64,000 nucleotides of DNA from Formicarius rufipectus (taxonomy: Eukaryota; Chordata; Aves; Passeriformes; Formicariidae), in the NCBI GenBank assembly GCA_013399695.1, contig VXAU01003168.1, positions 1-64,000 of the forward strand, in the 5' to 3' direction. Below the pieces are notes generated by a model. The model saw only the letters and a list, made by a program, of their open reading frames with translations, did not search any database and had not been told where the DNA came from. Positions 1-12,163 of the stretch are shown here, in pieces (position 1 is the first letter of the stretch; each line of letters opens with the position of its first letter). The position numbers and the translations under genes are program-made.

Positions 1-650
1 TTGGGGGTTTTTTTTGTTTTATTGGTTGGTTTGGTTTTTTCATCTGATCATTTTTATGTGAAATATTGAGTTTGATTTTAATTTAGTAATTCAGGCTAAG
101 CATGTAGCTGCATGAGTGAGCTAGTCCCTGTCTTCAAGCATAGCCAGAAGTTCTGTGTTGTGATTTCCGCTTCAATCTCTGAATTGGAGTTATTGGTAGA
201 TGTACAAACACATAAGAAATGTAGGAGCTAGTGCACATCCCCTACTCAGTAAATGGTCTATTGTAAAATCACAACTCTGAGTTGAACATACTCCAGCCAT
301 TACATGGGAAATTTAGAGAAAAAGAATTTCACAACCACGGTTTCTTGGGAAGCTTGGAGCCTTTTGATTCAAGCTCCTTGCTTCATTGGTAATACTGAAA
401 AAACTTTTAACCTGGAAAATGTTACTTTAGCTCTCTTTCCTTCCTTCCTTCCATCCGTGTTTCTGGCTGAGGAATGGTTGGTATTACTGGTAATGTTCTA
501 TAAATGGCTCATGTGTGTTTATTTGGTAAGCATTTCCTGTATTTGACACCAGATAGTGAGTGAGATTGGAAGATTGAGGGGGTTCACATAATTTATGTTG
601 TGATCGGACAGGGTTGCTCAGTTTAAACTTTAGCATTTTCACTTGAATAG
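1..650 (+). other. COG2: COG2 intron (part)
   Basis: This is AT-rich non-coding DNA before the first visible COG2 exon. It opens with a T/G-rich simple stretch at 1-41. I see no further COG2 exon; the open frames here are short and read nothing familiar. Confidence 0.6.
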
Positions 651-793
651 GAGCCTTGGAAGATTCAAAGGCTTCTCTGTCAGCCTGTGTGCCTACCTTG
701 AATAACAGGATTATCCAGGATCTCAGCGAGTCCTCCTTTGCATATCTGAAGAGTGCACTTGAAGTTCCAAGATTATATAGGAGAACCAACAAG
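651..793 (+). CDS. COG2: COG2 exon (fourth from last)
   Basis: The acceptor is the AG at 649-650 and the donor GT is at 794-795. The frame starts with two bases of a split codon and ends on a whole AAG codon. It reads ALEDSKASLSACVPTLNNR and then on to RLYRRTNK, matching COG2. The polypyrimidine tract before 651 is weak, so this acceptor is less certain than the donor. Confidence 0.88.
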
Positions 794-3700
794 GTCAGTG
801 ATGGCTGGAGGGGTAAAACTAAATCTCAGAAAGGCCTTTGCTAAGACTGTTATGAGTTCTTCAGGCCTGTCCATATCTGCTTGACACTCAAAAGCCCTAT
901 TCAATATCTTGAGAATCGTTTATTGTTTACTTCATTGTGAAGGGGGGGAAAAAGGGTATTTTCAAACTTAAAGTAGGGTAACAACAATGAGAGCATAGGC
1001 CTGAGATATTAGGAAGGGCAAGGAGTAGAACTGTAGATGTGCAAGACAAAAAGGGGTAATGGACATGTGTTTCCTTCATGTCACAATATGTTCTGTAAGA
1101 TGCAGTGCTGCTGAATGCCAGACTTATTTTAGGAGGCTAGAACTTCTGCCTGCTATGTCAAGAAACTTCTTCCCAGTGAGCTTTGGTTTGTTTCAAGTAC
1201 CTTGCAGAGAAGGAAACAGATAAGAATGGCCAATAAGAGTAATTTATTAAGAAACTTTTTCACTATTACAAAAAGAAATGGTGAAATAAGGTACTGAAAC
1301 CAATTGTCCGATCTTGGCTTACTGCTGTCTCTCTGGACTACTGCCAGTCTCTCTGGACAATCATCTTGGTAGTAAGCTTGGTATCATTCAGTCCGCAAGG
1401 AAAATTTGAGTAATGTGAACCATGAACTACTACATCCTTGCCTAATTTGAACACAGGAGGCAAGCTAAAATGGCAGGCTACATCTCTTCCCATTTCACCC
1501 CTCTCCCCTTGTTTCTCTTCCTGCTGTGCTCTGCATAGTGATTTAGTGGACTGCCATTGTCTCTCAGTTGTCCATCAGCTGCTGAAGCAAATGCTGTGCC
1601 AACACAATGACATGAGACCTGGCCACTTTCAAGTCAGGCAAGGTGCTAGCTTGAGCTCTGTACTCTTAAGAGTGTGACTGCATCCCTTTCTTGGCCATTA
1701 GTGTAACTGACCTTCTGTTCTGCCTGAGCTGGTAATCAGGAGGGAAATCACTTGGGCAGAGAAGGGACATCATTACAGTTGCATTCAGTTCTGGCAACTT
1801 CATCTTTACTGTGTTCTAATACTTTGACTGTTTTTCAGCAGAATTCAGAATTTGGTATGAGGATAGGTTTTGCAGGAATTGTGCCAAAACTTCTGCTTTG
1901 CCAAGTTCTAAGTAAGAAGTTACTGAGATATTTCAGGTTCTGTTGCTTTGCAATGCATTAGGTTCACCCAAGCTGTGTTTGGATTGTCCCTGGAGAAGTG
2001 AAGCCTGATCCAACCTAAACTAGCTGAGAAGATAGTGAGGGAATATTAGTTATCCCACAATCATTCTTCTGGAAAATATAATGAGGAAGCAGCATGGTTT
2101 AAGAACAGAAGGAACAATGTCTTCAATTTAGTGAAGTATAGTACAAAGCAGTAGGAATTTTAACAAAGGTATAATAGTGTGTTTTGGCACTGAGGGTACT
2201 CAGCTTTATCTAGAATCAGCATGAGCAGAAACAGCATTCATGATTATACCCTGATAATTGGAGTGGCTGGCACATGCATCTCAAAAATCTTTGGTCAATT
2301 TGAACCTTGTTCTATATTATATCACACTGTGTAACACTGCTGAATGACTTTGTGATGCTGTCTTTCATGGGTATAATGATCTCTTCACTGACTTGTCCTG
2401 AATGGAATGTGTATCTCTTTGCTTAGGCACAGTATTAGCATTTTATATATCTGCTAGAATTGCTTGTTGATACTTTCAGTAAGTAAATTTCTGCTTCTTT
2501 TTTCAATTTGTTTCCCTGTCATCTACCAGGAGGTGCCAACTAAAGCTTCACCTTATGTTGACAGTGCTCTTAAGCCCTTCTACCGACTGCAAAATGAATA
2601 CAAAGATACCTTGAAGCAGCCCATGATTCATCAGTGGTTGGAAGGTGCTCTTTCTGAAAGCACACAAAAGTAAGAAAACCATAATTCTTTGCCTTAATTA
2701 AAAACGCCAATGACCATTGAATGGGCACAGAAAAAAACTCAAAACAGTATGAATTAACACAACTGTAAGTCAAACAAGAATATACCACTCTTACCTTGGT
2801 GATTTATTCTGATGTTGTGTATTCAGCAGATGAAGGGCTGGGCAGGGAATCAAGAGACCTGGTTTCTGCTCAGATCTGTGCAAATTGTGACATTGTGGAT
2901 AGAGCATTTGAAAAATTGATTAGCTCTAGGAATGCAACAATAAACTGAAATTTTGCATTGTGTTTCAGAGTTGATGTAAGACCTTAACCTCATGCTGTTT
3001 TCTTTGAACAGTGGTTGAATTTTCAAGAAACTTAAGTTCTGCTGTCCTTTGATTTTTTTCAGTATATCTAGTGATTATCCAACTTTTTAGTGGTATTAAA
3101 AAAGCTTTGTATTTTTTTAACTGCTGAAGAGCTAACTGTTCACTCTTTAATAAGGCAGTTATAAAGCAATACTTTCTTTAGTAGATCTTCTGTTTCCTAG
3201 TTAGAAGGACTTCTTGAACATGAGTAGTCATCTACATTAAGTTCCTTAAAGAATTTTGTTTCCATTTGTCTAGCTGTATTTTAATTCATTCTGCAGTGGG
3301 ATATTGTGTTCTGTGAGTTTAGCCAGTTAAACTGTGTAACATGAGAAGAAAACAAGCCAGAAAATTCCACTGGATGCCCTCTATTTATTTCCATGTGGAC
3401 AATTTATTTCTTGTGCCAGCTATAATTCTTTTGTATCTCTAGTTTTGCTTCAAACTAAAGGGTCCCTTGTAGCCTGTTTGAATTTGTTTTGTTTTGTTTT
3501 TTTTCCCCATTGTTATAGTTGTGCTTTGTTAATTTTCTTTGTCCTTTCTGGCCTCGGGTGGTTAAGATCAGAAGAGTCCATTCAAATTAAAGTATGATGC
3601 TGTGATTCCTGCCTGTCTTTATGTAGTTTTCTTAATAAATCTTAGCATATTATCCTGTCTGTTGGCTGCTGCTGAGCATTGAATTCTTTTTTTTCTGAGA

Positions 3701-6700
3701 ATTAGCCACGTAATAATACTGAAGCTTTAAACCGTAGTCAAAACATGAATTCTTTCCTGCCCTTTGCCTCTCTACTTTTCTACTTCTGGCACCTCTCAGA
3801 TACTTACTTATGCTCAGTGCATCTGCAGCATGTTGCACGCACTTTTTTGGTTATCCAGAATAAACTTAAAATTGTAAGACAATTTTGACACATTCACCAA
3901 CTGTCCTTAAAATGGTTCTTCAGTATTTTGGACAGGGCTAAGCTTGTCTGGACTCCACTGGTCTCTTCCGTTTTGCACAAAAACTGTTTTTTAAACTCTG
4001 GTGTCTCTTAACCAGTTATTAGTTCATAAAAGGAAGCTTACTCTTAACCCACAGCAGTTACTCTTGTTAAGTAACATTGCTGAAGGACTGCAAGCATTCC
4101 TGGAATCTCAAGTCACATGCTTATAGAGCTAAATACCTTAAAGTGAATTCTTGTCTGTTCATCTGCCTCTCAGTGTCTGGTAAGCATTTCTTTTAAAGCT
4201 TCAGTAAATCTGGAGGCACATGTAGCTGTTCTGTAGTTCCTTGGACCCAGCCAAGATGCCTTTTTTTTTTTCTTTTCTCAAAAAACCAATTTCTCACTTT
4301 CCATGTTAGCATTACCAGAACTGACTTAAGTTCTGCGTTAAACAGTGTCAGTGGTTAAAAGCAGTAAATTGGCAGGTTCATTTGTTAATTCCTTGGAATT
4401 TTCTGTTTCATTCTGTTTTCAAGATTTGTTGTTAATCTTTTTATCAGTTTGTTTTAAAATGTCCTCACTGACAAGAAGAAACAAAGAAACGGAATTTCTT
4501 AAATGAAGCGATATTGTCATTTCTTTATTGAGAATACAGATGCTAATAATTAATTTCATATTTTGACAATATAAGCTCTGCAGCTTGCAGAGAAAAACAG
4601 AAAAGAGCATAAACTGGTTAAAAATCACTGAGGTCTAAGCTTGCTTAAATGGCAGAAGAACTTGGGAGTACAACAGAAGTAGGAAGTCATCACAAGTGAG
4701 TGGGAATAGGAAATACCAAGGTGTGAAAAGAGAACGCACTTGACTTTTATTGGAATACTGTTACTTTTCACATAATAGTATCTTGAAACAGTTTCCATGG
4801 CACTGGCAAGCCCTTTTTCTTTAGCCATCCCTTTCTAATTATCCCTGTATGCCTGCTTTCTTTTAACTGCTTCTTTAAAAGTAAGCGTTGGGCAGATTCT
4901 TTCAACTTTCTTAATAGAGAAGCTCTTTGAAAGTTACACATTTTAGCAAGTTATAGAACATAGTTCAATCTGGTCACTTCTTTTACAGATCCCCTGATTT
5001 CCCATTGTTGCTCTATTTTCTCTTCTGAGCCGTTCTTATGACTTACTCATAACTCACTCACCTGGGCATCTGTTAATTTATATGCTACTGTGCCCTTCCC
5101 ACTAAGGCATGGGATTTCAGTCCATAAGTCTTTCTGAACTTTTGTTAATTAGTTTATTTGTTTACCGTCTTTGATTCTCTGCTTTCTTTAATGTGGATCA
5201 AGTATGTGGAAAGTAGTGTTTTATTTAATCTATTCCATTTCTAATTCAGGATTTGTGTTCTTCTGACTTTACCTGTCAGCCTCCTGAGACTCCTGCTTAG
5301 ATTAGTTTCTTCATTTTGGAAATAGGCATTTCTGTATATGAGGCACGTGCATGCTCTCATATACTCTTCTATAACTTGCTTAAAAAAATGTGTTTTTTTG
5401 GTCTATCAGGATGTTATTCTTGTCCTGTTTGAAAAAAACAATTTCAATCAGGGTTCTATTGATTGTAAATGGTGGCTGATTTAGACTGATGAAAATTGAA
5501 CAGTTGAATTGCATTTCTTGGTCACTATTGAGTACATACATCTTGAGCAGGTCAAAAATGTTATGATGAGGAGGTGGCTTCAAGGTAGAGTAGTAATCTT
5601 GAGTCTGACCTCTAGAACTAATGAGGGAAATACTAATCAATTGATAATAATGAAAACATTAATAGCTTTCTTGCAAGGAATGACATTCCTCCCAGCATTG
5701 TTCAGCAGTTTTCTCAGTAATTTAATGGAGTGTATGAAGTAGGCTTTTCTGTAAAAGTGGAAATTCTTTTCTTTCTCTTTAATCTTCTTTAATTTAGGTA
5801 TTATGAAACTATATCTGATGTGCTTAGTTCTGTTAAGAAAATGGAAGAGAGCCTAAAAAGGTTGAAGCAAGCCAGAAGAACTGCAACTTCAAATCCTGTT
5901 GGTACAAATGGGGGCATGAGTGATGATAACAAAATTCGACTGCAACTGGCCTTAGACGTTGAGTATTTTGGAGAACAAGTAAGTTGTGACAAACAAGGAT
6001 TTTTTGTTACTACTACTGGATTTGGAAGAGTGTGACATAGAAGAGGAAAGGGAAGCTTGACTCAGATTTTGGTCTTGAAGGCTTTGTTGGTGTGAGTTTG
6101 GGGTTTGGCTTTTTGCTTTGTTTTTTCACTTTTTTATAATGGACGTGATTTGAGACCTTGGTGATCATAGATACCACTTGAGCAATGCATGCTTTCCTGA
6201 CCTTTCTTATACAAATGCAAATCTTGTATTTCTAACTATTCAAAATCCAAGTACTGCTTAGTACTTGGAAGCTCTAAGAGGAAACACTGTGTGGACAGGT
6301 CGGAGGGCAGGGGCCTTCCTTAGATCTGATAGAAACTTATTTATGGCCCTGCTTTTGTTAGCCTCTCCTGATGTGTTTCTAGCCTTGACCTTCTGCACAG
6401 TCAGGTCTGTTTCCAAGAGCTGTGAAGATGTTAGCCTGATTTGTTGTGCTGTGCAATTGCAAGTTCTTTTCAGTGTTAAATACAAAATCTTAAATAACAA
6501 AACACTTAAAAGAAGCAAATATACCAGGAAGTGTGCAATAGCTACATCAAATTCTATAACATACTCTTTTGTACTCATTTATTTCTGAAAATCCTATATA
6601 GAAATAAACAAACTTACAAAAAAGTGCAAGTCCATGTCGTTAGTTACCAAGGAGTTGTCATCAGTCTTGTTTATGAGCAGATGCTGTTGATGCATTGTAA

Positions 6701-7704
6701 CAGGTAAATTGTCTGCTTCTGTGTGAGCAGATGCTTTTCTCAGATACAAGTCTTACCATGAAGAAGATTTGGGTGGAAGTATGGAAATCTTACTAATAAG
6801 AGCTAGTATTTGTCAGCTTTTGCCTGGGCTTTTCTTCTTTAATTGCTGTTATGTGCACAAACATCATTGCAATACAATTTAAGCTGAACTGGGGTAGATT
6901 ATTCATAGTTGTTTAGAAGATGTCTGAGTATGTGTGACTATTACCAAGATTTTCAGCAGCAAACACCTTCTCAGAATAATTTCATTATGGTTTTAGTTAG
7001 ATCCAGATTTTTCTGTTTCAGTGCAGTCTTACTTTCCTCATGGCCATATTTTTCTAACTGTCAGAGCTATAGATTCCCTGGCTAAGAAATTACTCACAGC
7101 AACCTCTGTATTTGCAGAGTTGTTTTTGTCTCCCAGGAAGTTCAAGGCTAGAACCACAGGCTCTTGAAGCCTATTGAAATGCTTTCACCATCATGCTGTT
7201 GGCTGTTCTTGGATGTATTCATGTTTATCTTTAAGGTTTTGCCCAGAAACCTCATTCGGAGTTTGGGAAAAAAAAAATCAGTTGAAATCAATGCATTAAA
7301 ACCAGCTACAGGCAAGTTTCTCTTTTTGGCTGCTTCACTGGAAAACTCCCAACTGGCTTTAGTGGGCTTCACGTTGCCCAGAAGATGGTGAAGTATTTCC
7401 GTGCAAGATGCTACATTAACTGGAAAGACTTAACTGAGCAAAATTGAACACAAACTTTGTTGTAATTTGCACTATATGCAGTTGTGATTTTTGCTACACG
7501 TTGATGCAGGAAAAAACGTGGTTCACTAAATGTTTTAAGTAGAATAATTAGTGAGGTTTTTATGTTTTAAAGAAAAGTAATGTTTTTTCTCTGTCTTTTT
7601 AGATACAAAAGATGGGACTGGAAACAAGCAACATAAAAAGCTTTTCAGCCCTTACAGAGCTGGTTCTAACTGCCAAAGATCAGGCTACAGCAGAACAATC
7701 CTAG
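651..7704 (+). CDS. COG2: COG2, conserved oligomeric Golgi complex subunit 2 (C-terminal part, last four coding exons)
   Basis: COG2 belongs to lobe A of the COG tethering complex, which acts on the cytosolic face of the Golgi in retrograde vesicle transport and so supports glycosylation. Four exons are seen: 651-793, 2530-2669, 5798-5978 and 7603-7704. They join in one frame (143+140+181+102 nt) and give about 188 residues ending in DQATAEQS and a TAG stop at 7702-7704. Recognised segments include SACVPTLNNRIIQDLSESSF, SALEVPRLYRRTNK, QWLEGALSES, KKMEESLKRLKQAR and DNKIRLQLALDVEYFGEQIQ, all close to my memory of human COG2. Human COG2 is about 738 residues, so roughly the first 550 lie left of the window. 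Every intron is GT-AG. The gene converges with AGT. No damage is seen. The 5' edge of the first exon is the least certain border. Confidence 0.95.
794..2529 (+). other. COG2: COG2 intron
   Basis: This is a GT-AG intron of about 1.7 kb between the NK and EVPTK exons. No exon, RNA gene or mobile element is recognised in it. Confidence 0.8.
2530..2669 (+). CDS. COG2: COG2 exon (third from last)
   Basis: The acceptor is ctaccag at 2523-2529 and the donor is gtaag from 2670. It starts on a whole codon and ends after two bases of an AAG codon. It reads EVPTKASPYVDSALKPFYRL and ends in QWLEGALSESTQK. Confidence 0.95.
2670..5797 (+). other. COG2: COG2 intron
   Basis: This is a 3.1 kb AT-rich GT-AG intron. 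It has a T-rich run at 3486-3506 and a T run at 4261-4271. No coding or mobile element is recognised. Confidence 0.8.
5798..5978 (+). CDS. COG2: COG2 exon (second from last)
   Basis: The acceptor is aatttag, ending at 5797, and the donor is gtaagt at 5979. One base completes the Lys codon, then the exon reads YYETISDVLSSVKKMEESLK and ends in LALDVEYFGEQ. The middle part, rich in Thr, Asn and Gly (TATSNPVGTNGG), looks like a flexible linker. Confidence 0.95.
5979..7602 (+). other. COG2: COG2 last intron
   Basis: This is a 1.6 kb GT-AG intron. Open frames of 106-107 codons overlap on both strands at 6258-6588, but neither resembles a known protein. Nothing else is recognised. Confidence 0.8.
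7603..7704 (+). CDS. COG2: COG2 terminal coding exon
   Basis: The acceptor is ctttttag, ending at 7602. It reads IQKMGLETSNIKSFSALTEL and ends in AKDQATAEQS, with TAG at 7702-7704. The 3'UTR follows directly. Confidence 0.96.
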   Translation: MQKMGLETSNIKSFSALTELVLTAKDQATAEQS

Positions 7705-8028
7705 ATACTTTGAAAGCATGTGATTGAAGATAAACAACGTCCCTAAAAGAAAGATAGAATTGAACTCTGCTGTATTTTACCAAATAAGTAGCAATGAAGT
7801 GCTTCCCTAATGTATCTCAAGCAGCAAATCACTGTATCTGTTGTCAAGATAAACTTGTTTCACCAAAAGACTGAGAATTTATCATAATTATCCATTATAT
7901 GGAAAACAATTAAAAGTTCTGAACTTTCTACTGTAGAATAAAAGTAGAGGAAAATGGTTTTTTATTTTTGTTGTACAACTTAAAATGTAGAAGAATGAAG
8001 TTATATGTTGATAATAATATGTAATAAA
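7705..8028 (+). other. COG2: COG2 3'UTR with two polyadenylation signals
   Basis: An AT-rich stretch follows the COG2 stop. AATAAA occurs at 7937-7942 and again at 8023-8028. Cleavage 10-30 nt after either would give a 3'UTR of roughly 250 or 340 nt. Which one is used cannot be told from sequence. Confidence 0.75.
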
Positions 8029-8492
8029 TTGTCTTCCTAACTTCTGATGTCTCATATGTTTTTGAATCAGATGTATTAATCAATGGCTCTCTTACAACCC
8101 AGCCCTGTAACTGAGGTTCTTGTTAACAGATCCCTTGGGGCAAACTGAAATGAAATGACACTGAATGATCAGTGTTTCCATATATATACAGCAGGTTTAT
8201 TTTAGAACACTCTGGTTGCCATGGAAAGGAGGTATGTAGCCGTTTCGGTTATTATCTATAGAAATAAAACAATATAAAAATGTTAAGGTATCCCTTAAGA
8301 AAATATATAAGGAAAAGACAGAGAAAGAAAAGATAAGTAAACAGGAAAGTTATCAACACTCATGGACTCAGTGATGAAACTTGATTGAGGTGATCTGTCC
8401 AGGATAGGGAAAAGCAACAAAAAAAATGTAGTGGGTCAATATAGGTTCAGGCTCAGGTGGGAACACCCAAGTACTGCTGGAGGGTGAGGGTT

Positions 8493-8948
8493 TTACACTG
8501 TGATGCAACACTGGGCGTCTCCTGCAGTCGTCTGGTGGAAGTCTCCAGAAGTGAGGGTAGGGGCACTTTGGGGCTTGCTGGTGGTCACTGATGCTGTCTG
8601 TCCATAACTTGATGTCATCTTTGCTTGACTGGTGATACGTGTATGAGCAATTGCTTCTTTTCCCACAGTTTGCCACAGTGGGAATTTTTGTCCAAATGGA
8701 TTAACCAGGATGTAACCAGACCTTGCCTCTGTCAGGTCTGGAGTCAGGGCCTTCCTGTCATAAATTCCTGTCTTCTGTACTTTTCTTAAGTTCCTGCTGT
8801 GGTGGCTTATCTTACGGCAAATTCCGTCTGTGGTCTTGACAGTGTTTGAGACAGGCAACTGTGCTCTTAACTCCTTACAGATTGTCAAAAACTTTAAAAC
8901 TTTATTCCATCTCTTCTGGAATAAAGTGCTCACAGGAACAGTGAGCAA
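8493..8948 (-). other. Unassigned 151-codon open frame, possibly inside a decayed repeat
   Basis: An open frame of 151 codons is far longer than most in the surrounding AT-rich DNA. Its sequence (for example ICRKISHHSRNLRK and SGYILVNPFGQKFP) matches no family I know. Read on the minus strand, AATAAA followed by CCTGCTG occurs near 8190-8200, downstream of the frame. That would fit an old LTR-type repeat or a stray poly(A) signal. No terminal repeats, primer site or protease/RT motif is seen. I call it unknown; chance openness is quite possible. Confidence 0.2.
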
Positions 8949-9716
8949 TTTATATCACAATTCTGCTATTTCTCATTACTGCTTTGCACTTAGCCGCTTT
9001 CCCTCATCATTGGGTATGGTTAGCTATTATTTGAATGTTTTCATTTTACTGATTTGATTGTTTTGGGTTTTTTTCATAGACCATGGGGGGCGTTGTTGTT
9101 TTTGTTTGCTTGGGTTCTTTTGCTTTGTGAAAATTTAACACTGGAATTCGAGTTCATGTGTATTAATTAAAAATAACCATATTTAGAGAGCTTGGATCTT
9201 AATGTGGGAGCCAAGATGATGGAAATTTTCTGACTACTTAGAGATACGTAGCACATCGCTGTTATGTAGCATTGAAGCTGTAGTGAGCAAAACTTTCACA
9301 GCATTAAGGCCTTTTATTCCTCACTGTTGAAAAAATGACCATAATTTTATTTGCTTTTGAGACAATTAGAATAGGTGGCTATTATGACTCTTATAAAATT
9401 AACTTTATGATGGAAAGCAGTGGGACAAGTATCACTGCTTAATATTAAGTGGTAGTACTTGGATTCAATCCGAGTTATGGAGAGCATGATTTGGCTCTTC
9501 TAATTTGCTTAGCATCTTTCTTTTTGTGGCGACATACACAATTGAGGGAGCATCCAAATTTATTGCTGAAGAAAAACAGCAAACGGAACCAACTTGCTAG
9601 ATGTTTGTTTCCTTCAGGGACATTGAGATCTCCAGTCTTAGGTACACTGTACTGATTGGATTTATGAACAGGTTTGTTATCTATATTTCTTCAAGTTTCT
9701 AAATGATAAACCTGGA

Positions 9717-9911
9717 ATGCTTGGTCTCCTCACACCTTTTCATTTGCTTTTATTAAAAGTCAGAAGTAGAAACATCTTACATCTTCCTAAGCCTAGCTAT
9801 TGTTTTCATCAATGTTTTCTTAGTATAAAATGGATGTGCAAGTTGTAGGCTGAGACTAAGATTGTAGTATTGTAAATGCCTTGTGCAACTTTTTAGTCAG
9901 AAGGTGTATAT
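9717..9911 (+). repeat. Direct duplication, copy 1
   Basis: This ~190 bp segment begins near cttggtctcctcacaccttt and ends near cagaaggtgtatat. It is repeated almost exactly at 10506-10690, about 790 bp downstream in the same orientation. Copy 1 has about 8 extra bases (a second acatctt) and a few substitutions relative to copy 2. It is non-coding and of no recognised family. Confidence 0.9.
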
Positions 9912-10505
9912 CTGTACATTTAAATTTCTATAACATGTTACAAAAATAGCAGGTTCTGAAATCCTTACACACCAGTGAGAGAAGATACAAAGAAAGCTGT
10001 CCTGTCCTCCAGAATTAGGGAAAAGGATGCTGTCTGTTTACCAAACCAAAAAGGCATGAAGGGATTACTTGCCCTTTAGTTACAAATGATTTCCCACATC
10101 TTCCTGCAATAACAATTCTTCCTACTTGTCATTTTCAGCTTGCTGAGGATACGGACTGAATTCTTTTCCATTCAAAACCAACTTTAGTTTCTGGGCAGGA
10201 AATAACATTGTCTAGTAAATCAAAATTATTGAATGGTCCTATGATTGCTGTAAATGTTTCCATCAATGGTTCTATGTCAGTTCCCTATCTTTTATTTTTG
10301 TTCCCTTGAATAGCATTTAATGTTCTTTCAGTAGAATATGACATCGGTTAAGAATTTGTATTGATACCCCTGTTGAAAGAAAGAAGAGGTGTGAATTGGC
10401 TTTGCCTTTGGTAAAATGAATCTTAGCATTTTCAGATATTGTGGATCAGTGAGTAGGAGATCTACGGTAAAAGTAAGTGTCTTCTAATGGATATGTCTTC
10501 TGTTC

Positions 10506-10690
10506 TTGGTCTCCCCACACCTTTTCATTTGCTTTTATTAAAAGTCAGAAGTAGAAACATCTTCCTAAGCCTAACTATTGTTTTCATCAATGTTTTCTTA
10601 GTATAAAATGGATGTGCAAGTTGTAGGCTGAGCCTAAGATTGTGGTATTGTAAATGCCTTGTGCAACTTTTTAGTCAGAAGGTGTATATA
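10506..10690 (+). repeat. Direct duplication, copy 2
   Basis: This is the second copy of the segment at 9717-9911. Shared landmarks in order are ccttttcatttgcttttatt, gtcagaagtagaaacatctt, tttcttagtataaaatggat and tttttagtcagaaggtgtat. The high identity suggests a fairly recent local duplication. Confidence 0.9.
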
Positions 10691-12163
10691 ATCCTCTTCC
10701 TCTACTCCTGAGGTAATTTTTCAAGGGCACTTCACTTCATGACAGTAACGCGGATTTGATTTTGTGCCTCTTTCTTCTTCCATTCTGGGACCTTTAGAAA
10801 ACTTGCTGTGCCTTTCTTTTCTTGGACAGAATTCAGCTGGAAGAGGTTTTGTATAACAGGAGGGAAAAAGCAACGGCATGTTTTCTTCTAAAGTGGTAGC
10901 TGTATTCTCAACTTTGTAGGTTATACCAGAATTGGACCAGACTGTTTTAACTTCATCACCTAAAGATAAATGGCACTACGTATATTTGGTTGAACCACTC
11001 GATATGGTGGACTATTTACTCTCCTTTTTCCATCAGTAACACTGAGCTTGTTCTGCTCAGTATATCTTTAGTTGCCTGTCTCTGCCCTTTTCTCCTTCCT
11101 TTTCTTCTCTAGAGTGGCAGTGGAGAGATGCTCTCCACCACAAAGTTTCTTTTCAGAAAAGTGTGTTTGGTTTGTTGGATAGTGGGTTGATTTATTTTTC
11201 TGCCTGTAACCACTGGACAGGGTATGGAGTCCCCAGAGCATCAGGCCCTACCTATGAATAATGGTGCTTTGTCCCAAATTTTCTGGCGGTATTTTCAGGG
11301 GTTTAATGTCATAATTATCCATCTTCATCATAGAAATGGATATTCTGTGGTCTGAAATTTTATTTGTAGCTGATGCTGCCTTCTGACTTCAATGAGTAAA
11401 TGGGATAGCATTTAAGTTAGCATGAACTTTTTAATTAGTATGAAGCTCCCTCTTTCGTACCAAAAGGTATACCACTGGCTGTGCTGCATGATAATATGCA
11501 ACTTCGTGTCTTAAAAACATAAATCTGACTTGGAGCAGATTTCAGAAGCCAGAACAAGGGATGCAGTTATGGACAAAAGCCCAACAGAACTGTGGCAAAG
11601 AAATTCAGAAGAGGCTTTATTTGCATCTTTCCATCTCTACATATTTATAGTTACTTGCTTCTGTGTACAGTACAGGTACAGTATTTGGCTGTTAGAGCAT
11701 CTGGAATACATACAGTATAACTGGATAAATGCATGAATGCTATATCATAGTACCTGAACTCATAGTGTTCTTAAGATTTGTGTTGTTTTATTTATGATGT
11801 CATGGCCTTTTCCATTAACTTAGAAGGATGTGTCATGTATCTACATTGCCAATAGCAAGCTGCTGGCATTAGTGCATTTAGATTAGGTAGACATTTGGAC
11901 CACTGTGGGTGACAATGAGCTGCTGTGCTCTGTAGGATACATCTGACATCATATGCCAAAGAAGTTTGCAGTTATTTTCTACACGCCATCAGTGCTAAAG
12001 ACAAATCTAGAGATGAGAGGTGGAAATCCATGTTCCACTGAAAGGCTTTCCTTAGTACCAAGGTTTCTCTCCCAGTTTTTCACTCCCTAATTCAAAAGTC
12101 ATCTAAAAATCTGGTTTAATACTTCAAACTCTGTTAAGAGCTGCACTGGACCACTGTAATAAT

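Larger units (their letters stand above)
8029..12163. other. Intergenic region between the convergent COG2 and AGT genes
   Basis: This is AT-rich DNA between the two 3' ends. It holds the unassigned region at 8160-8960 and the direct duplication at 9717-10690, both listed separately. Nothing else is recognised. Confidence 0.7.

Noticed and set aside
6258..6588. Open frames of over 100 codons on both strands in a COG2 intron
   Set aside because: Mirror-image openness on opposite strands with no protein similarity is typical of chance.
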